A DNA stretch of 64,000 nucleotides from Paenibacillus contaminans (GTDB taxonomy: Bacteria; Bacillota; Bacilli; Paenibacillales; NBRC-103111), in contig NZ_QMFB01000017.1 in NCBI RefSeq assembly GCF_003285015.1, forward strand, positions 148,869 to 212,868. Direction: 5' to 3'. The number at the start of each line of letters is the position of its first letter. The first letter of the stretch is position 1. The notes beneath the pieces were generated by a model. It searched no databases. It saw only the letters and a program-made list of their open reading frames with translations, and was not told where the DNA came from. Positions 45,985 to 55,631 of this stretch are shown piece by piece. The translations under genes were made by a program, and so were the position numbers.

Positions 45985-46251
45985 CGGACTGGAGAGGCAG
46001 ATAAGGGTGATGCGACTGCTCCAATTGGGCAAAATCGAATAGCAGGAGCGGCTCGTTCGAAGGCGGGGAGAAGAATGGGATGTGCCGGTTCATCATGGCG
46101 GCATAGGAGCAGTAAGGGTAACATATCGCGGGGAAGCGGCATGTCGCGAAAACGCCCCAAGAGATCGGCAAGGAGTCGCGATAGGTGAGGAAGATGCGGG
46201 GGGAGCGGTTAAGCTGACGACACGCGTCCGTAAGAAGGAGGAAAGGCGTCA

Positions 46252-48381
46252 ATGAGGGAAGATCAGGACTTAAAGCCAATTAAGCCTATTAAACCTGCGA
46301 AGCCTTGGTACAAAACAAGCTTTCGACGTCATCTGCTCGATATGCATATTCCCGACTGGCATCCGGATTTCCTCGCCAAGCTTGATGCCGAGCGGTATGT
46401 GGAGCTGCTCGAGCAGGCGAGGGTCGACACGGCCATGGTATATACCGGATCGTGCCTCGGCATTTGCTATTGGCCTACGCCTTACGGCCATATGCATGAC
46501 GGACTGCAGGGACGGGATTTCATCGGTGAAATGACCGAGCGCTGCCGGGAAAAAGATATCAACGTCATTCTCTACTATAATTTTTGGTCCAAATGGGCGT
46601 ACGATACGCATCCGGAGTGGCGGTTCGTCTCCGCCAAAGGGGAAGGCACCGCCGATTATTTATGGCAGCCCGGGCGGTACGGCGTGTGCTGTCTGAACTC
46701 GCCGTACCGCGATTTTCTCATCCGGCAGGTGGAGGATTTGGTCTCCAGGTACGACGCGCAGGGCGTATGGATCGACATGATCCATTGGCCTTACTCTGTT
46801 TGCTACTGCGGCTATTGCCGCAAGCGGTATCTCGAGGAGTCGGGTCAAGAGCTGCCGCGGCGGGTCGATTGGCATGATCCGGATTGGATCCGGCTGCAGC
46901 GCGCCCGGGAGCGGTGGATCGCGGAATTCGCCGAAGCCATTACGGCCGCGGTCAAAACCATTCGCCCGGACATGTCGGTCGGCCATCAATGCGCCTCCTG
47001 GACGGTCGGGTGGCAGAACGGGCTGACGAACGCCTTTTTCCGGCAAACGGATTATACGAGCGGCGATTTTTACGGCGATGCGCTTTTTCAGTCGTTCACC
47101 TGCAAGGCTTTGTATCACTTGACCGAAAACAAGCCGTTCGAGTTCATGACGTCGCGCAGTCCGGACCTGACGCATCATACGACGATGAAATCGCCGGAGC
47201 TGCTGCGGGCGCACGCCTACGCGGCGCTTTCCAACCATAGCGCATTTCTCGTTATCGATGCGATCGATCCGGCGGGTACGATGGACCCGAGCGTGTACGA
47301 GGCGATCGGCGGCGTCTACCGCGAGCTTGAGCCTTACGCCCCGTATTTCCGTCCGGATGCCGAGTCATGCCAGGACGTAGCCATCTATATGAACTTCGAG
47401 TCGGAAATCGAGCTCGCGGACAACGGCAAGTCCGTTATGGAAACGCAAATCGAGAAATCGTTTATGAAAAACGCTATGAACGCCGCCAAAGGACTAATCG
47501 AGCATCATATTCCGTACGGGGTAATAACGCGTAAAAATCTCGGCGAGCTGTCGCGGTATCAGGTGCTCGTGCTCCCAAACCTGGCAATGATGGATGAAGA
47601 GGAAGCGGAGGCGATCCGGCAGTTTGTTCGCGCAGGCGGCAGCCTGTACGCCAGCAAAGGCAGCTCGCTCATCGATAAAGAAGGCAATCGCCGCACAAAT
47701 TTTATGCTGGCGGACGTTTTCGGAGCGGATGCGTTTAGCGAAACCGGGGAAACCGTCACTTACGCGGCTCCTGTTAGCGAAGGGGATGCACGATTTCTGC
47801 GGTATTCCGCGCTGACGCCGCTGACGCTGCTTGGTACGCAGCTGAAAACGGAAGCGCGGCCCGGCAGCTCCGTTATTGCGCAGCTCGTTTTGCCGTACAC
47901 GCGTCCTGACGATGCGTCCAAGTGCGCCTCCGCGATCAGCAACCCGCCAGGAAAGGAGACCGGGCATCCTTCCATCGTCGAAAATGAGTACGGCGCCGGG
48001 AAATGCCTATACGCCGCAGGCAATCTGGAAGCCGTCGATTCAGGCGAGCACCGAGCCGTCTTCGCCGGGCTTATTCGTTCTCTGGCAGCCCGGCCGTTCT
48101 CCTTCGAAGCCGAAGCGCCCAAGTCCGTCGAGCTGACGCTGTTCCACGATGCGGATGAGGAGCGGTATTTGCTCCATCTTTTGAACTTTCAGAAGGAGCT
48201 GCCGAACATTCCCGTATACCGGACCCCCGTCAAAGTGAGAATGAACGGCCGCGTTCCTTCCGGAGTAAAGCTTGCTTCGCCCCAGCAGCCTTTGACTTTT
48301 ACGGTCGACGGCGACTGCATCAAGTTCGAGGTGCCGAAGCTGGAGACGTACGCTTTATGCGTCATAAGCTACGCCAAATAA
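46252..48381 (+). CDS. GHL6-like putative glycoside hydrolase with a beta-galactosidase-trimerisation-like domain
   Basis: 709 aa, no signal peptide. A TIM-barrel region (about residues 15-380) shows HLLDMHIPDWHPDFLAKLD, NVILYYNFWSKWAYDTHPEW and the probable active-site strand GVWIDMIHWP with a nearby CYCGYC cluster, as in hypothetical glycosyl hydrolase family 6 (GHL6) proteins. A Rossmann-like domain follows (about 380-480, YQVLVLPNLAMMDEEEAEAI, GGSLYASKG), like the trimerisation domain of GH42 enzymes, and a C-terminal beta domain. It probably cleaves an oligosaccharide in the cytoplasm; substrate unknown. ATG after AAGGAGGAAAGG. Single gene with a terminator. Confidence 0.75.
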   Translation: MREDQDLKPIKPIKPAKPWYKTSFRRHLLDMHIPDWHPDFLAKLDAERYVELLEQARVDTAMVYTGSCLGICYWPTPYGHMHDGLQGRDFIGEMTERCREKDINVILYYNFWSKWAYDTHPEWRFVSAKGEGTADYLWQPGRYGVCCLNSPYRDFLIRQVEDLVSRYDAQGVWIDMIHWPYSVCYCGYCRKRYLEESGQELPRRVDWHDPDWIRLQRARERWIAEFAEAITAAVKTIRPDMSVGHQCASWTVGWQNGLTNAFFRQTDYTSGDFYGDALFQSFTCKALYHLTENKPFEFMTSRSPDLTHHTTMKSPELLRAHAYAALSNHSAFLVIDAIDPAGTMDPSVYEAIGGVYRELEPYAPYFRPDAESCQDVAIYMNFESEIELADNGKSVMETQIEKSFMKNAMNAAKGLIEHHIPYGVITRKNLGELSRYQVLVLPNLAMMDEEEAEAIRQFVRAGGSLYASKGSSLIDKEGNRRTNFMLADVFGADAFSETGETVTYAAPVSEGDARFLRYSALTPLTLLGTQLKTEARPGSSVIAQLVLPYTRPDDASKCASAISNPPGKETGHPSIVENEYGAGKCLYAAGNLEAVDSGEHRAVFAGLIRSLAARPFSFEAEAPKSVELTLFHDADEERYLLHLLNFQKELPNIPVYRTPVKVRMNGRVPSGVKLASPQQPLTFTVDGDCIKFEVPKLETYALCVISYAK

Positions 48382-48395
48382 TTGACATTTTGCCT

Positions 48396-48436
48396 AGCCT
48401 CCGAGCCAGCTTTATGCGGCTCTTTGGAGGCTTTTT
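48396..48436 (+). terminator. Terminator after the GHL6-like gene
   Basis: AGCCTCC/GGAGGCT outside and GAGCC/GGCTC inside form a two-part stem, followed by TTTTT. Confidence 0.85.
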
Positions 48437-48700
48437 GAGTTTATCAGAAAGTATAACGTGGAAGCGTGTTAAGGGAGCAGCGGGACGATCGGTATCCGTG
48501 TCCCTCCAGATAGGAGGTGAGTCTGTGGATGGCGGCGTCCGGAATTGTCCGGCGATGGCGGCGCGCAAGTTTTCGAAATCCGGTAAGGGAATAAGTTAAA
48601 GCTCATGGCACTTTATAAAACCTTCACATGCGTTTGATACTGCGTTAATAAATATCCCCTACTCTAAAAGAGGTAATTCAACTGGAAGAGGGGTTGCGCA

Positions 48701-49237
48701 TTGAACCGATATCCTGTTATTGCCTCCATTACGGATGACGATCAGATCGCCAAGGCGCTTACGAGCGGCGTACAGAGGGTCAATTTGATGACCGGGACGA
48801 TCACCAATTTGAAGCAAATTATCGGGCAGCTGCATGATGCCGGGAAGAAAGTGTACGTTCACATCGAAATGGTGGGCGGAATCGGAAGAGATGCATCGGC
48901 CATTCAATATTTGGCTGAGGTTTTTAAAGTCGACGGAATTGTGACGACCAAAAGCAATGCCGTCGCGGCCGCCAAACAGGCGGGGCTGGCGAGCATTCAG
49001 CGCATTTTTGCGATCGATTCCGCCGCTGTGGATACGGCCATCCGCATGATCAAGACATGCAATCCCGACGAAGTGGAGCTTATGCCCGGACTGATGCCGA
49101 GGATCATTCAAGAGATGAAGGAGAAAATCAAACAGCCTCTCATTGTCGGCGGGTTGATCAGGCATGACGAGGAAATCAAACAGGCGCTCGCAAGCGGCGC
49201 GGATTACGTTTCGATAGGCGATGTGAGGTTTTGGTAA
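48701..49237 (+). CDS. glpP: Glycerol-3-phosphate-responsive antiterminator GlpP
   Basis: 178 aa. Family motifs: YPVIASITDDDQIAKAL, MTGTITNLKQII, VYVHIEMVGGIGRD, GIVTTKSNAVAAAKQ, VELMPGLMPRII and a C-terminal PLIVGGLIR...ASGADYVSIGD phosphate-binding part of a TIM-like barrel. In B. subtilis GlpP binds glycerol-3-phosphate and then the leader mRNA of glp genes to prevent early termination. The TTG start follows GGAAGAGGGG. It heads a cluster for glycerol-phosphate handling, and a terminator-like structure lies between it and the next gene. Confidence 0.92.
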   Translation: MNRYPVIASITDDDQIAKALTSGVQRVNLMTGTITNLKQIIGQLHDAGKKVYVHIEMVGGIGRDASAIQYLAEVFKVDGIVTTKSNAVAAAKQAGLASIQRIFAIDSAAVDTAIRMIKTCNPDEVELMPGLMPRIIQEMKEKIKQPLIVGGLIRHDEEIKQALASGADYVSIGDVRFW

Positions 49238-49285
49238 ACGCACTTAATTAAATATAGATCCTTTGGGTGGAGACGATGAGAAAAC

Positions 49286-49347
49286 CCGGCGGTCAGTAAT
49301 CAACATTCTTTGAGGGAAAAGGAGTGATTTCTGCTGCTGGTTTTTTT
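49286..49347 (+). promoter_or_regulatory. Possible leader terminator/antiterminator controlled by GlpP
   Basis: CCGGCGG (49286-49292) can pair with CTGCTGG (49334-49340, two G-U pairs) just before seven T residues, 65 bases upstream of the next start. A conditional terminator here would suit GlpP action. The stem is short and the loop long (41 bases), so this is tentative. Confidence 0.35.
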
Positions 49348-49411
49348 GTGCTGCATGGAAACGTTTTGCCGTATTTAGCCGCTTAGCCATCAATGACCAG
49401 GGAGAACGCAC

Positions 49412-50230
49412 ATGACGGATTTAACATCGTTTGACGCTTACTGCTTTGATTTGGACGGAACCATATTTGTGGGCGATACGCTTCTGCCGGGCGTTCAAGA
49501 GACGATCGCGGAGCTGCGCAGCAGGCGTAAAAAAATTATGTTCCTGACGAATACGTCGGTACAGACGCGCCTTGACTGCCAAAAACGGCTGGAACGGCTG
49601 GGGCTTCCGTGCGAATTGGAGGAAATCATGACGGCCATTTACGTTTCCGGCATGTATTTTCGCGAGAACGCTCCCGATGCCGCAGTTTATTTGCTCGGCG
49701 AGCCGGCTATGGAGGAGGAATTGCGGCAGTTCGGCGTCCGGATTACGGAGGAGCCGCTGGCGGCCACGCATGTGCTGGTCGGGATGGACCGGAACTTTTC
49801 TTATGACAAGCTCAATCTCGGCATGAAGGCGATTCGCCGGGGCGCGAAGCTGGTCGCAGCGAATCCGGATCCGGTTTGTCCCGCAACGGACGGCGTCATT
49901 CCCGACACGTGGTCGCTGGTCAAAGCGCTTGAGACGGCCGGCCAATCCGAAGCGTATATGGTGATCGGAAAGCCGTCCTCCTATTATGCCCAAAAAGCGC
50001 TCCAAAGTCTGGGGATTCCGAGCGAAAAGTGCTTAATGGTCGGTGACCGGTTGGAAACGGACATCCTTCTCGGCTTAAACAGCGGCATGAGAACCGCATT
50101 GGTACTGACCGGCATCGCTTCCGCCGATGACATCGGCAGGGATACTATCACCCCCGATTTCGTAATCGCCACGCTGGGCGAAATTTATCGGGAATTATGG
50201 GAGCGTGATCGCGCCGTTAGCGGCAAATAA
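49412..50230 (+). CDS. HAD-IIA (NagD/AraL-like) sugar-phosphate or glycerol-phosphate phosphatase
   Basis: 272 aa. Motif I FDLDGTIFVGD with nucleophile Asp13 and Asp15, motif II LTNTS, a NagD-type cap domain, motif III GKPSSYY, and motif IV MVGDRLETDILLGLNSG. NagD/AraL/PGP enzymes remove phosphate from sugar phosphates or glycerol phosphate. Its place between GlpP and a phosphodiesterase gene suggests glycerol-phosphate dephosphorylation. ATG behind AGGGAGAA. Cytoplasmic. Confidence 0.85.
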   Translation: MTDLTSFDAYCFDLDGTIFVGDTLLPGVQETIAELRSRRKKIMFLTNTSVQTRLDCQKRLERLGLPCELEEIMTAIYVSGMYFRENAPDAAVYLLGEPAMEEELRQFGVRITEEPLAATHVLVGMDRNFSYDKLNLGMKAIRRGAKLVAANPDPVCPATDGVIPDTWSLVKALETAGQSEAYMVIGKPSSYYAQKALQSLGIPSEKCLMVGDRLETDILLGLNSGMRTALVLTGIASADDIGRDTITPDFVIATLGEIYRELWERDRAVSGK

Positions 50231-50311
50231 AAAGCGAACCGGTTTGCGGAACCATTTTTGAAAAGTCGGACGATGCCAAAATGAAAACCAAAAAACGGGA
50301 GGTTTGCGATT

Positions 50312-51148
50312 ATGCGATTCGTTCTAATGGGAGATTTTCATTATTCGCGGATGGAGAACGGCACCGAGGAGATGCTTGATGCGAGAGATAACGCGTATAC
50401 CGTAATGCTCGATGCATTTTTGAATATGGATGCGGATTATCATATTTCCCTGGGAGACCTTACGCACGAAGGATATCCCGAAGAACTCGGCAGCGTCTTC
50501 CAAAAGATCGGGGCCGGCGGGCGCAGCTTTATCCACGTGCTTGGCAATCATGACGCCTATTCGATTCCAAAAGCCGAAATTTTGGCAATCACCGGCCAGC
50601 AGCGCTACCGGGCGATCCATACGGACGAGGCGTCGCTGATTTTTCTCGATACGACCAAGGAAATGAACCGGGAAGACTGGGGCGGCGAGATGGATGCCGA
50701 ACAGCTGGAATGGCTGCAAATTCAGCTCGACCAGTCCGGCGAAAAACCGGCGTTCGTTTTCGCTCATCATCCGGTTTACGGCACCACCGCGCGTTCGACG
50801 ATGGAGAAGCTTTCGATTCATCCGGACATCGATATGAAGGCAGTTTTGCATCGTAAGAAAGGTCCCGGCTTTTTCTTCTGCGGCCATAATCATGTGAATT
50901 CGATCGTCCGCCAGGAAAATTGGCATTACGTGCAGACAGCCGCATGTTTGGATATTCCCGCTTATCGTACGGTGGAGCTGGAGAACGGCAAGGTGAAAAT
51001 CGGCCTCGTTTTGCTCGAGGAAGCGGATCTTGCCGAGCATATCGCGTTGTTCCATACGAAGATGCCGGGTTTCGCACCTACACCGGAGGCGCATGGAGAA
51101 GACTCGGATCGAAATTTGTTTGCCGATATGATGGAATCCGTCAAATAA
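50312..51148 (+). CDS. Calcineurin-like metallophosphoesterase, candidate glycerophosphodiesterase
   Basis: 278 aa with the five metal-binding motifs of class III phosphodiesterases: GDFH (Asp8, His10), LGDLTHEG (Asp49), LGNHDAY (Asn79-His80-Asp81), FAHHPVYG and FCGHNHVN. No signal peptide. GpdQ-like members of this group split glycerophosphodiesters, which would feed the adjacent phosphatase and fits the GlpP/Ugp context; cyclic-nucleotide hydrolysis is the alternative. ATG follows GGGAGG. Confidence 0.85.
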   Translation: MRFVLMGDFHYSRMENGTEEMLDARDNAYTVMLDAFLNMDADYHISLGDLTHEGYPEELGSVFQKIGAGGRSFIHVLGNHDAYSIPKAEILAITGQQRYRAIHTDEASLIFLDTTKEMNREDWGGEMDAEQLEWLQIQLDQSGEKPAFVFAHHPVYGTTARSTMEKLSIHPDIDMKAVLHRKKGPGFFFCGHNHVNSIVRQENWHYVQTAACLDIPAYRTVELENGKVKIGLVLLEEADLAEHIALFHTKMPGFAPTPEAHGEDSDRNLFADMMESVK

Positions 51149-51180
51149 GCTTCAGTAAACCGAAAGCCGAGGTGAGATCG

Positions 51181-52257
51181 TTGGCGCAAATCAATTTGAA
51201 GCATATCGAGAAAAGCTACGGTCAGGAAAGCGTCGTAAAGGATTTGAATTTGACGATCAAAGACGGCTCGTTTACCGTCCTGGTCGGCCCTTCGGGCTGC
51301 GGCAAGTCGACGACTTTACGAATGATTGCCGGCCTGGAGCAACAAACGGGCGGAGAAATTTGGATCGGCGACCGCTGCGTGAACAATGTGGTGCCCGGTA
51401 AACGCGGCGTGGCCATGGTGTTCCAAAACTATGCGCTGTATCCGATGATGACGGTCAAGGAAAACATCGAATTCGGACTGAAAAACCGCAAAGTACCGAA
51501 GCCGGAACGTGAGCGCCTGATCGCCGAAATCACGGAAATCGTCGGACTCTCGGACTATCTGAATAAGAAGCCGCAGGCGTTATCCGGCGGACAAAGGCAG
51601 CGCGTGGCGCTCGCCAGAGCGATGGTCAAAAGTCCGGCTGTATTTCTGATGGATGAGCCGTTATCCAATCTCGACGCGAAGCTGAGAAATCAGATGAGAA
51701 CCGAGCTGATTCAGCTGCATAAACGTCTGGGAGCGACCTTTATTTTCGTCACTCACGATCAAGTAGAGGCGATGTCCATGGGCGATCAGATCATCATTAT
51801 GGATAAAGGCCGGGTGTTGCAGGCGGACAGTCCGATGAACATTTACAACGATCCGGCCAATGTGTTTACCGCCCAATTTATCGGTACGCCCGCTATGAAT
51901 ATTGTCAAATACGCCGATTTGGAAGGAATGCCGGGCAGCAGAGTAAGCGACGAACGGTTTTATGCCGGCTTCAGACCGGAAAAGGCGGTTATCGCCCAAG
52001 AGGCGAAGCCGGACTGTCTCCATATTCCCGCTAGAATCGTTACTAGGGAAACGCTGGGCGCGGAAATCATTTATCGGCTGGAGTCCAAAGCAGGCCCGCT
52101 TTATGTCAAAAGCTTTCTCAAACCTCTCGAGCATACGGCGGACGTCCATATATCGGTGCCGTATTCCGACTTGTATTACTTTGACCGCAGCGGGGCCAGA
52201 AGGCGGGAAGCGGAAGGCGAAAGAGTGCTCGGCTTGGTTGCGGGAGGTTTATCCTGA
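51181..52257 (+). CDS. UgpC/MalK-type ABC transporter ATPase
   Basis: 358 aa. Walker A GPSGCGKST (residues 36-44), Q-loop VFQNYALYP, signature LSGGQRQRVALARAM, Walker B VFLMDEPLSNLD, H-loop VTHDQ, then a C-terminal OB/TOBE regulatory domain (about 240-350). It powers the importer made by the next two permeases. TTG 51181 has GAGGTGAG upstream; the longer frame from 50920 lies inside the phosphoesterase gene and is not used. Its stop overlaps the next ATG (TGATG), so translation is coupled. It could also serve the two importers in the window that lack an ATPase. Confidence 0.92.
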   Translation: MAQINLKHIEKSYGQESVVKDLNLTIKDGSFTVLVGPSGCGKSTTLRMIAGLEQQTGGEIWIGDRCVNNVVPGKRGVAMVFQNYALYPMMTVKENIEFGLKNRKVPKPERERLIAEITEIVGLSDYLNKKPQALSGGQRQRVALARAMVKSPAVFLMDEPLSNLDAKLRNQMRTELIQLHKRLGATFIFVTHDQVEAMSMGDQIIIMDKGRVLQADSPMNIYNDPANVFTAQFIGTPAMNIVKYADLEGMPGSRVSDERFYAGFRPEKAVIAQEAKPDCLHIPARIVTRETLGAEIIYRLESKAGPLYVKSFLKPLEHTADVHISVPYSDLYYFDRSGARRREAEGERVLGLVAGGLS

Positions 52258-53129
52258 TGCCTCTGTGGTACCGGCTTCGCCCGTATGTTATGGTTGCGCC
52301 CGCGACGGTTATCTTTTCGATCTTCTTTATCTATCCGATCTTTTACATGATTTATTTGAGCCTGCATGAATGGGACTTTATTAGTCCGGTTAAGGAGTTT
52401 GTCGGCTTCGGCAACTTTGCGGAGCTGTTCGGCAACCGGGAGTTTTTGCAGGTGCTCGGCAATTCGCTTAACTACACGCTGCTGACGGTATCGCTGACGA
52501 TCGCCGTTTCCCTTCTGCTTGCCTTGTGGCTGAATCGCAAAGGATTGTTTTACGGATTTGTTCAGGGCGCGATCTTCAGTCCGCATATCATTTCTTTGGT
52601 TTCGGTATCGCTCGTATGGATGTGGCTGATGGATCCGCAATTCGGTTTGTTGAATTGGATTCTGGAGCTGCTTGGCATGCCGAAGCTGGAATGGCTGAGC
52701 AATCCGAAAAGCTCGCTGATGTCGCTTGTGCTCGTGGCCGTATGGAAAGGAATCGGGTTTAATGCGCTTGTATTCATCGCCGGACTGCAAAGCATTCCGA
52801 AGGATGTGTACGAGGCTGCGGAACTGGACGAATCCGGCAGATGGAGAACACTGTATAAAATCACGCTGCCTATGCTGTCTCCGACCTTGTTTTTCCTTGT
52901 CATTATCAACATGATCGGATCGTTCCAAGTGTTCGAGACCATCGCCATCATGACGCAAGGCGGGCCGGTCAACTCGACGAATACGCTCGTATTTTACATT
53001 TACCAATACGGCTTCAAATTTTTCAAAATCGGTTATGCCTCAGCCGCGGGTGTCGTGCTTCTGGCGGTTGTCGGATTGCTTACGCTGATCTATTTCAAAT
53101 TGCTGAGCAGGAAAATTCATTACCGCTAG
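52257..53129 (+). CDS. UgpA-type ABC permease
   Basis: 290 aa, six membrane helices, EAA loop YEAAELDESGRWRTLYKITLP. Overlaps the ATPase gene by one base. Opens LWYRLRPYVMVAPATVIFSI, typical of MalF/UgpA. Predicted to import glycerol-3-phosphate or a glycerophosphodiester, from the operon context. Confidence 0.9.
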   Translation: MPLWYRLRPYVMVAPATVIFSIFFIYPIFYMIYLSLHEWDFISPVKEFVGFGNFAELFGNREFLQVLGNSLNYTLLTVSLTIAVSLLLALWLNRKGLFYGFVQGAIFSPHIISLVSVSLVWMWLMDPQFGLLNWILELLGMPKLEWLSNPKSSLMSLVLVAVWKGIGFNALVFIAGLQSIPKDVYEAAELDESGRWRTLYKITLPMLSPTLFFLVIINMIGSFQVFETIAIMTQGGPVNSTNTLVFYIYQYGFKFFKIGYASAAGVVLLAVVGLLTLIYFKLLSRKIHYR

Positions 53130-53217
53130 GAAAACGCCGCTGCTGACTTAGCCGGCCGCCGTTAAGTTAATGCCTTACCGCGCGCCGGAGCGCAACGCGG
53201 CGGGATTTACGAAGTCA

Positions 53218-53234
53218 GTTTCGCAAAGCGAAAC
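53218..53234 (+). other. Intercistronic hairpin between the permease genes
   Basis: GTTTCGC-AAA-GCGAAAC, a perfect seven-pair stem without a T-tract, within a GC-rich 122-base spacer. It may tune the relative amounts of the two permeases. Confidence 0.5.
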
Positions 53235-53251
53235 GGTTAGGAGCGCGCAGC

Positions 53252-54079
53252 ATGCCAATCGCTAAACCCGTTATAAAAGCCTTGAACATATTGGGGCTGA
53301 TCGTCTTGGTCGCCGTGTTCGCGATTCCTTTCGTGTGGATGATTTCCACCTCGCTTAAATCGTATACCGAGACGGTTCTTTTTCCGCCGAAGTGGATTCC
53401 TGACGCCATTCAGTGGGAAAATTTCGCGAAAGCCTGGAATTCCGGCCCTTTCCTGAAATATTTCATCAACAGCGTCCTCGTTTCCGTCGGCATTCTCGTC
53501 ATGCAGTTTTCGACGATTATTTTCGCGGCTTATGCGTTCGCCAGATACCGTTTCAAGGGGGACCGCTTTTTGTTCGGCGTGACGATGGTCACCTTGATGA
53601 TTCCCGGCCAGCTGATTTTCCTCCCGGTTTACTTGCTGCTGAGCAAGTGGGGGCTGCTCAACACGCTTTGGGCTTTGATTCTTCCTTTCTCGTCAAGCGC
53701 GTTCGGTATTTTCTTATTGAGACAAACGTTCAAGCAGGTTCAGGAGGAATTGCTTGAAGCGGCGAGACTGGACGATGCCGGCGAATGGACGATCATCCGC
53801 AAAATCATGGTGCCGATGGCCCGGCCTACACTGGTAACCTTTGCTTTGTTCAGCTTTATCGCTCACTGGAACGATTATTTCTGGCCGCTTGTCATGACGA
53901 CCACCGACGCCGCGCGGACACTGCCGATCGGGATCGCCAAAATCCGTGAGGTGGACGGAGGGAGCGCGTGGCATATTTTGATGGCCGGCAATCTGATTCT
54001 GGTCATTCCGATTTTGATCGTGTTTTTTATTGCGCAGCGCCAGATCATTAAAGCATTCGTTTATTCCGGAGTGAAATAA
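53252..54079 (+). CDS. UgpE-type ABC permease
   Basis: 275 aa, six membrane helices, EAA loop LEAARLDDAGEWTIIRKIMVP. Partners UgpA in the membrane. ATG 53252 after TTAGGAGC. The binding-protein gene starts 24 bases after the stop. Confidence 0.9.
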   Translation: MPIAKPVIKALNILGLIVLVAVFAIPFVWMISTSLKSYTETVLFPPKWIPDAIQWENFAKAWNSGPFLKYFINSVLVSVGILVMQFSTIIFAAYAFARYRFKGDRFLFGVTMVTLMIPGQLIFLPVYLLLSKWGLLNTLWALILPFSSSAFGIFLLRQTFKQVQEELLEAARLDDAGEWTIIRKIMVPMARPTLVTFALFSFIAHWNDYFWPLVMTTTDAARTLPIGIAKIREVDGGSAWHILMAGNLILVIPILIVFFIAQRQIIKAFVYSGVK

Positions 54080-54102
54080 CAATCCAATTGGAGGGTTTCA
54101 TC

Positions 54103-55443
54103 ATGAAAAAATCCGTGTTATCCGTTCTGGCCGCATCCGTCGCTGTCTCGCTTACCGCTTGCGGTGCAGGTCCCAAGCAAGCCGATGTCGCTTCTTCTTC
54201 GCCTTCTTCTTCCCCTTCGCCGTCCGCCGATCCGAAAACCGCCGCAGGCGGCGAAAAGAAAAAGGTCGAAATCAACTATTGGTATTCCTGGGGAGATAAA
54301 ATCGGCGAAAACAACGAAAATCTCGTCAAAAAGTTTAACGAGTCGCAGGACGAGGTCGTCGTGAAAGCTCATTTTCAAGGCACTTACGACGAGCAGCATT
54401 CCAAAGCCCAAGCCGCATTCGCCGCAGGTAACGCACCGGAAGTGTGGCAGAACGAAATCGCATCCGTAGGCGTATTCGCCAAAGCCGGCATGACTGAGGA
54501 TCTGACTCCGTTCGTCAAGAGAGATAACGTCGATATGAACGATTTTATTCCCGGATTGATGGGCAACTCTTATGTCGACGACAAGCTGTACGGGCTTCCC
54601 TATTTGCGCAGCACGCCGCTGCTTTATTTGAACAAGACGATGCTGAAGGAAGCGGGTCTCGACCCGGCCGGTCCTAAAAACTGGACGGAGTTCGAGGAAT
54701 ACGCCCGCAAGCTGACCGTTAAGGATAAACGCGTCGGCATCACGCTGCCGGTAGATATCTGGTTCTATGAGGCGTTCATTGCGCAAAGCGGCGGGAAAAT
54801 GATCAGCGACGACGGCAAAAAAGCCGAATTCAGCGCGGAACCCGGCATAGAAGCGTTGAAGTTTTGGCTGAAGCTTAAAGAGGAAGGCGTCATGAAAATT
54901 CCGACTACGGACGATGCCGGCAATCAGGCCAAAATCGATTTTCAAAATCAGCGCTCGGGCATGCTGTTTTCTTCTACGGCGGACTTGACCAAGCAGATGC
55001 TGGTGGCCAAAGAATCGGGCTTCGAGCTGGGGACGACGTTTATGCCGGCGAATAAAAGCTACGGCGTGCCGACCGGCGGGGCCAATCTGGTCATGTCGGC
55101 CAAATTGCCGAAAGAGAAGCAGGAAGCCGCGTGGAAATTCATCAAATGGATGACATCCACGGAGCAAACGATCTATGCAAGCACCTTTACCGGTTATTTG
55201 CCGAGCCGGATTTCGGCCGTAAACAGCGAAGATATGAAGAAGCTGTATGCGGAAAAGCCTTTGTTTAAGGTGGCGGTGGATCAGCTGGAGTATGCGAGAC
55301 CGCGTCCGATGCTGAAGGCATATCCCGAAATCGCCAAAAACCTCAAGGATGAAATATCGCGCGCCGTCGTCGATTCTTCCGTAACGGCGGAGAAGGCTAT
55401 CGCGGGAGCGGGCGAAAAGGCGGATAAGCTGTTGAATAAATAA
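54103..55443 (+). CDS. UgpB-like substrate-binding lipoprotein
   Basis: 446 aa. Signal peptide with lipobox LTAC, a Ser/Pro linker (SSSPSSSPSPSADP), and a family 1 binding fold (INYWYSWGDKIGENNENLVKKF begins the mature core; PTGGANLVMSAKLPKEKQEAAW near the C-terminal half matches UgpB-type proteins). It delivers substrate to the UgpA/UgpE pair. Ligand preference for glycerol-3-phosphate is inferred from GlpP, phosphatase and phosphodiesterase neighbours. ATG after GGAGGG. Confidence 0.88.
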   Translation: MKKSVLSVLAASVAVSLTACGAGPKQADVASSSPSSSPSPSADPKTAAGGEKKKVEINYWYSWGDKIGENNENLVKKFNESQDEVVVKAHFQGTYDEQHSKAQAAFAAGNAPEVWQNEIASVGVFAKAGMTEDLTPFVKRDNVDMNDFIPGLMGNSYVDDKLYGLPYLRSTPLLYLNKTMLKEAGLDPAGPKNWTEFEEYARKLTVKDKRVGITLPVDIWFYEAFIAQSGGKMISDDGKKAEFSAEPGIEALKFWLKLKEEGVMKIPTTDDAGNQAKIDFQNQRSGMLFSSTADLTKQMLVAKESGFELGTTFMPANKSYGVPTGGANLVMSAKLPKEKQEAAWKFIKWMTSTEQTIYASTFTGYLPSRISAVNSEDMKKLYAEKPLFKVAVDQLEYARPRPMLKAYPEIAKNLKDEISRAVVDSSVTAEKAIAGAGEKADKLLNK

Positions 55444-55469
55444 AGCACTCCCGGAAAAGGGGGGGACGG

Positions 55470-55496
55470 AAAGCCCGGGGAGATCCCCGGCTTTTT
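55470..55496 (+). terminator. Terminator of the glycerol-phosphate operon
   Basis: AAAGCCCGGGG pairs with CCCCGGCTTT (one bulged C) around AGAT, then a T-run. Confidence 0.85.
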
Positions 55497-55631
55497 GTCG
55501 TCTACATTCGCTTGGCAGCTATCTTCAGCGTTCGAGGGAGAAGGAATTTTCGATCCGGCAGCGAACTCTTCCTTAAAGAGTGCAGGCCTTGGGGGACGAG
55601 GCAAGAGCTTGCAGCTAAAGGAGACGATACG

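Noticed and set aside
50920..51180. N-terminal extension of the UgpC gene
   Set aside because: It would overlap the phosphoesterase gene; TTG 51181 has the ribosome site and the family N-terminus. Similar upstream extensions at 5615, 7991, 10764, 12316, 22822, 27894 and 55512 were trimmed on the same grounds.
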